From assembly GCA_028280675.1 (NCBI GenBank), contig JANQLI010000358.1:1-7780 (forward strand): a stretch of DNA of 7,780 bases. The letters run 5' to 3'. This document shows, in pieces, positions 5,961 through 7,780 of the stretch (position 1 is the first letter of the stretch; each line of letters begins with the position of its first letter). The position numbers and the translations under genes were made by a program. The notes beneath the pieces were generated by a model. The model searched no databases, had not been told where the DNA came from, and saw nothing but the letters and a program-made list of their open reading frames with translations. This DNA is from Alphaproteobacteria bacterium. GTDB lineage: Bacteria; Pseudomonadota; Alphaproteobacteria; SMXP01.

Positions 5961-6037
5961 AATTTGCCGAAAATGGCGCCAAATTCGGAATAATTGCGCT
6001 AAATTCCACTTAAATTGCAAAAAAGGCCGCAAAAATT
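5961..6037. other. Helically phased A/T tracts, likely bent DNA upstream of the Crp/Fnr gene
   Basis: AATT occurs at 5961, 5982, 5992, 6002, 6013 and 6034, and an AAAAT run at 5970-5974 fills the first gap. Successive tracts lie about 9-11 bases apart, or a double step of 21, close to one DNA helical turn. Such phasing is the known sequence basis of intrinsic DNA curvature. The stretch lies between the rpsD terminator and the proposed Crp/Fnr promoter, where a bend could help or hinder a DNA-binding protein. That function is inference; the spacing is read directly. Confidence 0.45.
5967..5988. promoter_or_regulatory. 22-bp imperfect palindrome upstream of the Crp/Fnr gene
   Basis: Arms CCGAA (5967-5971) and TTCGG (5984-5988) enclose the perfect 8-bp core TGGCGCCA (5974-5981). 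In all 9 of 11 base pairs of the dyad are symmetric. The centre lies about 64 bases before the regulator's ATG. A 22-bp two-fold site is the right size for a Crp/Fnr dimer, so self-regulation is possible, but the half-sites are not TTGAT. Another regulator or chance is not excluded. Confidence 0.4.
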
Positions 6038-6047
6038 GCGGCCTTTT
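6019..6047 (-). terminator. Strong intrinsic terminator of rpsD
   Basis: AAAAGGCCGCAA (6021-6032) and TTGCGGCCTTTT (6036-6047) are perfect 12-base inverted arms around a 3-base loop. On the minus strand the G+C-rich hairpin ends in a run of six T (plus-strand A 6019-6024). It lies 24 bases after the rpsD stop. The flanking A and T runs could let it act in both directions, but no plus-strand gene ends here. Confidence 0.93.
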
Positions 6048-6071
6048 GCGAGTCTGTTAAGGGATAACCGG

Positions 6072-6689
6072 TTAGCTTGAGTAAAACTCGACCACCAAGT
6101 TAGGCTCCATTTGCACAGGATAAGGCACATCCGCAAGAAGCGGCGTGCGCAGGAAAATCGCTTTCATTTTGCCGTAATCGATGTCCAAGTAATCCGGCAC
6201 ATCGCGCTCAGGGCTCTGGATCGCTTCGAGCACCATGGCCATCTGACGTGACTTTTCACGCACCTCGATGACATCGCCTTCTTTCACCCGATAGCTTGCA
6301 ATATTGACGCGCTTGCCATTCACCAAGACATGCCCGTGGTTGACGAACTGCCGCGCCGCAAACACAGTTGGTACGAATTTGCAGCGATAGATGATCGCAT
6401 CAAGACGCATTTCCAAAAGACCAATGAGATTTTCACCCGTATTGCCTTTGCGGCGGACGGCCTCTTCAAAGGTGCGGCGGAATTGCTTTTCCGTAATATT
6501 TCCGTAATAGCCTTTAAGCTTTTGTTTCGCCATAAGCTGAATACCAAAGTCCGAGAGCTTGCCGCGGCGACGCTGGCCATGTTCACCTGGACCGTATTCG
6601 CGGCGGTTGACGGGGCTCTTCGGACGGCCCCAGATATTTTCGCCCATGCGGCGATCAATCTTATATTTGGCGGATTGCCTTTTCGACAT
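6072..6689 (-). CDS. rpsD: 30S ribosomal protein S4
   Basis: A 205-residue S4, full length. S4 binds the 5' domain of 16S rRNA early in 30S assembly and contributes to decoding fidelity. The start MSKRQSAKYKIDRRMGENIW, then GRPKSPVNRREYGPGEHGQ (21-39), is typical of alphaproteobacterial S4. The S4 RNA-binding domain lies at about 93-155, opening with EMRLDAIIYR (93-102) and including ARQFVNHGHVLVNGKRVNI (112-130). The zinc-type cysteine cluster seen in some S4 proteins is absent; only Cys103 is present. The gene stands alone here, not beside rpsM, rpsK and rpoA, with its own promoter, structured leader and terminator. A 10-bp palindrome, TAACCGGTTA (6065-6074), overlaps its stop codon. Confidence 0.98.
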   Translation of the reverse strand: MSKRQSAKYKIDRRMGENIWGRPKSPVNRREYGPGEHGQRRRGKLSDFGIQLMAKQKLKGYYGNITEKQFRRTFEEAVRRKGNTGENLIGLLEMRLDAIIYRCKFVPTVFAARQFVNHGHVLVNGKRVNIASYRVKEGDVIEVREKSRQMAMVLEAIQSPERDVPDYLDIDYGKMKAIFLRTPLLADVPYPVQMEPNLVVEFYSS

Positions 6690-6768
6690 CCTGACTACCT
6701 GTCTGTTAAGTGAAACCGATCATGTCCGGGCATAGACCCGGCTGCCGCAGCGGGCACCCCGCGCGGAA
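6690..6768 (-). promoter_or_regulatory. Structured rpsD leader, possible S4 autoregulatory RNA
   Basis: Between the likely transcription start and the rpsD ATG are about 79 bases with two exact hairpins. The first has arms at 6750-6754 and 6758-6762 (GCGGG/CCCGC, 3-base loop); the second has arms at 6726-6730 and 6737-6741 (CCGGG/CCCGG, 6-base loop). S4 is known to repress its own synthesis by binding leader RNA in E. coli and Bacillus. A stand-alone rpsD would need the control element in its own leader. Whether this leader binds S4 is inference. Confidence 0.4.
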
Positions 6769-6774
6769 GAGCGC

Positions 6775-6802
6775 ACTATAGTCATGCGCATCCCAATGTC
6801 AA
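6775..6802 (-). promoter_or_regulatory. rpsD promoter (sigma-70 type)
   Basis: On the minus strand TTGACA (plus-strand TGTCAA, 6797-6802) is an exact -35 hexamer. TATAGT (plus-strand ACTATA, 6775-6780) is a five-of-six -10, and the spacer is 16 bases. It is the best housekeeping promoter match I found in the window, as expected for a ribosomal protein gene. Transcription should begin near 6768. Confidence 0.85.
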
Positions 6803-6814
6803 ACGGGAATCAGG

Positions 6815-6834
6815 GCATTTTTCTAAGAAAATGC
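6815..6834 (-). terminator. Hairpin just after trmJ, possible weak terminator
   Basis: GCATTTT (6815-6821) pairs with AAAATGC (6828-6834) around a 6-base loop, 6 bases beyond the trmJ stop. No T run follows on the minus strand, so termination may be partial. CGGGAAT occurs as a direct repeat on each side (6804-6810 and 6834-6840). The rpsD -35 box begins 12 bases further on. Confidence 0.35.
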
Positions 6835-6840
6835 GGGAAT

Positions 6841-7656
6841 TTACTCCCTCTCACGCCCTTCCGGGCGGCCCTTCGCCAACGCCTTGATCATGCCGCGAAA
6901 CGTCTGGACATCTTGGTGGGTGAGATCCGCTTTTTGGAAGAGATTCCGCAAGTTCCGCACCATACGGGGGCGCTTTTCGGGCGGGTAAAGAAACCCTGTC
7001 TCATCCAGCTCCGCCTCCAAATGTTCAAATAATCCAACCATTTCCTGGCTAGTGGCGGGAATCGCCTGCGGCTGATTCTCGTCATTTTCAGCCACGTCAT
7101 CCCCCGCCTGAAACCATTCATAGGCGACCAAAAGCACCGCTTGCGCCAAATTCAATGAAGCGAAGGCGGGGTTGATCGGAACGGATATGATTTTCTTCGC
7201 CAGCACCACATCATCATTGGTCAGCCCAGCACGTTCGGCCCCAAATAAAATCCCGCATTTCCGGCCGCGCGCCATCGCCTGGCGCAGGTCCTGCGCAGCT
7301 TCGCGCGGGGTCACCACCTCTTTCACCATATGCCGGTCGCGCGCAGTGGTGGCGTAGATCAGATCGAGATCAGCAAGCGCCTCTTCACTGGTCTCAAAGA
7401 CGTGCGCCCGGTCCAAAATGTCATGGGCCCCAGACGCATTGGCGATCGCCCGCTCATTGGGCCAGCCATCGCGGGGGCGGACCATGCGCAGCTCTGTCAG
7501 GCCAAAATTCAGCATCGCCCGCGCAGCTTTGCCAATGTTTTCGCCCATCTGCGGGCTGACCAGCACCACCACCGGTCCTCCTGATAAGCTGTCTTTTGTG
7601 CGATCATGTACCTTACTCAAGCGCGAAGTATCAGGAAAATAAAGGGATTCAGCCAA
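6841..7656 (-). CDS. trmJ: tRNA (cytidine/uridine-2'-O-)-methyltransferase TrmJ family
   Basis: A SPOUT-class RNA 2'-O-methyltransferase. TrmJ methylates the ribose of residue 32 in the anticodon loop of several tRNAs using S-adenosylmethionine. Numbered from the TTG at 7656, the motifs are NIGKAARAM (40-48), ILFGAERAGLT (136-146) and the knot-forming SVPINPAFASLNLAQAV (158-174). The C-terminal part GFLYPPEKRPRMVRNLRNLF (221-240), then TFRGMIKAL (252-260), is the TrmJ-specific extension that separates it from TrmL. The start is uncertain: the TTG has no clear ribosome site and adds about 28 residues before the first strand. Three GTG codons in a row (residues 29-31) follow a perfect AGGAGG, and another TTG is at residue 13. 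The body of the gene is certain; rpsD follows downstream with its own promoter. Confidence 0.9.
   Translation of the reverse strand: MAESLYFPDTSRLSKVHDRTKDSLSGGPVVVLVSPQMGENIGKAARAMLNFGLTELRMVRPRDGWPNERAIANASGAHDILDRAHVFETSEEALADLDLIYATTARDRHMVKEVVTPREAAQDLRQAMARGRKCGILFGAERAGLTNDDVVLAKKIISVPINPAFASLNLAQAVLLVAYEWFQAGDDVAENDENQPQAIPATSQEMVGLFEHLEAELDETGFLYPPEKRPRMVRNLRNLFQKADLTHQDVQTFRGMIKALAKGRPEGRERE
7577..7582 (-). promoter_or_regulatory. AGGAGG ribosome-binding site inside the long trmJ frame
   Basis: On the minus strand AGGAGG stands 4, 7 and 10 bases before three consecutive in-frame GTG codons (7570-7572, 7567-7569 and 7564-7566). The 7-base spacing is optimal. It could mark the true trmJ start, giving a protein of about 242 residues that still keeps the whole methyltransferase core. 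It could instead be a by-product of codons for the Gly-Gly-Pro that I recall preceding the first strand in relatives. Confidence 0.45.
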
Positions 7657-7780
7657 GTCTGCTCTATAAGGATTTTGAATAATGCATCTCTTCCCGGCAC
7701 CATAAATTGCTCCATGGCAGTATCATATTTCTTCCAATACCCCTCAGCTAATATAGTGCCTGGGCAGTAGATTTGATTCA
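7617..7780 (-). other. Unassigned open frame at the window edge, doubtful gene end
   Basis: A minus-strand frame is open from the edge to a TGA at 7617-7619, about 53 codons, ending NPFIFLILRA. An internal ATG at 7713-7715 would give 32 residues (MEQFMVPGRDALFK and on). Another at 7701-7703 has GGAG seven bases upstream. I recognise no family, and an open frame this short is not improbable by chance. It overlaps the TTG start proposed for trmJ, so if real it would favour the downstream GTG start. The stretch is A+T-rich and could simply hold the trmJ promoter; TATATT and TATGAT look like -10 boxes but lack good -35 partners. Confidence 0.12.

Noticed and set aside
5914..6018. A canonical FNR/FixK box (TTGAT-N4-ATCAA) in the Crp/Fnr upstream region
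   Set aside because: No such sequence is present; only the non-canonical 22-bp dyad is found. The TTGAAAAAATGAT-like stretch near 5225-5238 lacks the second half-site.
6330..6713. 127-codon plus-strand open frame opposite rpsD
   Set aside because: It is the antisense shadow of rpsD, which is certain.
1..7780. CRISPR array, tRNA or rRNA gene, insertion sequence or attachment site
   Set aside because: No regularly spaced repeats, no cloverleaf or rRNA-like sequence, and no transposase or integrase frame was found on either strand.

Overview
The window looks like a chromosomal, largely housekeeping segment of an alphaproteobacterium. The evidence is the purC-purS-purQ-purL order with a separate small PurS and a single-domain-type PurL, followed by a bolA and a CGFS monothiol glutaredoxin gene. 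A free-standing rpsD with its own promoter and a TrmJ-type tRNA methyltransferase gene point the same way. I cannot place the organism below class. There are no tRNA or rRNA genes, no transposase or insertion sequence, no CRISPR array and no phage gene.

Left part, plus strand (1-3977): the last codons of purC, then purS, purQ and purL, packed with a 9-base gap, a 17-base gap and a 4-base ATGA overlap. PurS, PurQ and PurL are the three subunits of FGAM synthase, and PurC acts later in the same IMP pathway. After a short degenerate hairpin-forming repeat come bolA and grxD. Their products are known in other organisms to form a [2Fe-2S]-bridged complex used in iron-sulfur and iron homeostasis. 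The 117-base gap before grxD holds a perfect 17-bp inverted repeat (TTGCGA, 5 bases, TCGCAA) that looks like an operator, possibly of Fur type.

Middle part, minus strand (3997-5913): a Crp/Fnr-family regulator gene and, 97 bases downstream on the same strand, a secreted beta-lactamase-fold serine hydrolase gene that converges on grxD. By eye these two genes are less G+C-rich than the pur genes and look like accessory cargo between conserved genes. The regulator lacks the FNR cluster cysteines and carries Asp where FNR has its DNA-reading Glu. Dyad-symmetric sequences lie upstream of both genes, and A/T tracts spaced at about one helical turn lie upstream of the regulator.

Right part, minus strand (6019-7780): rpsD with a very clear promoter (TTGACA, 16 bases, TATAGT), a G+C-rich leader with two hairpins and a strong intrinsic terminator; then trmJ, whose start codon is uncertain. 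The last 120 bases hold no convincing gene, only an open frame on the minus strand running off the edge.

I see no clearly new multi-gene system. The parts most worth following up are the Crp/Fnr-hydrolase pair with its dyads and probable DNA bend, the palindrome before grxD, and the rpsD leader.
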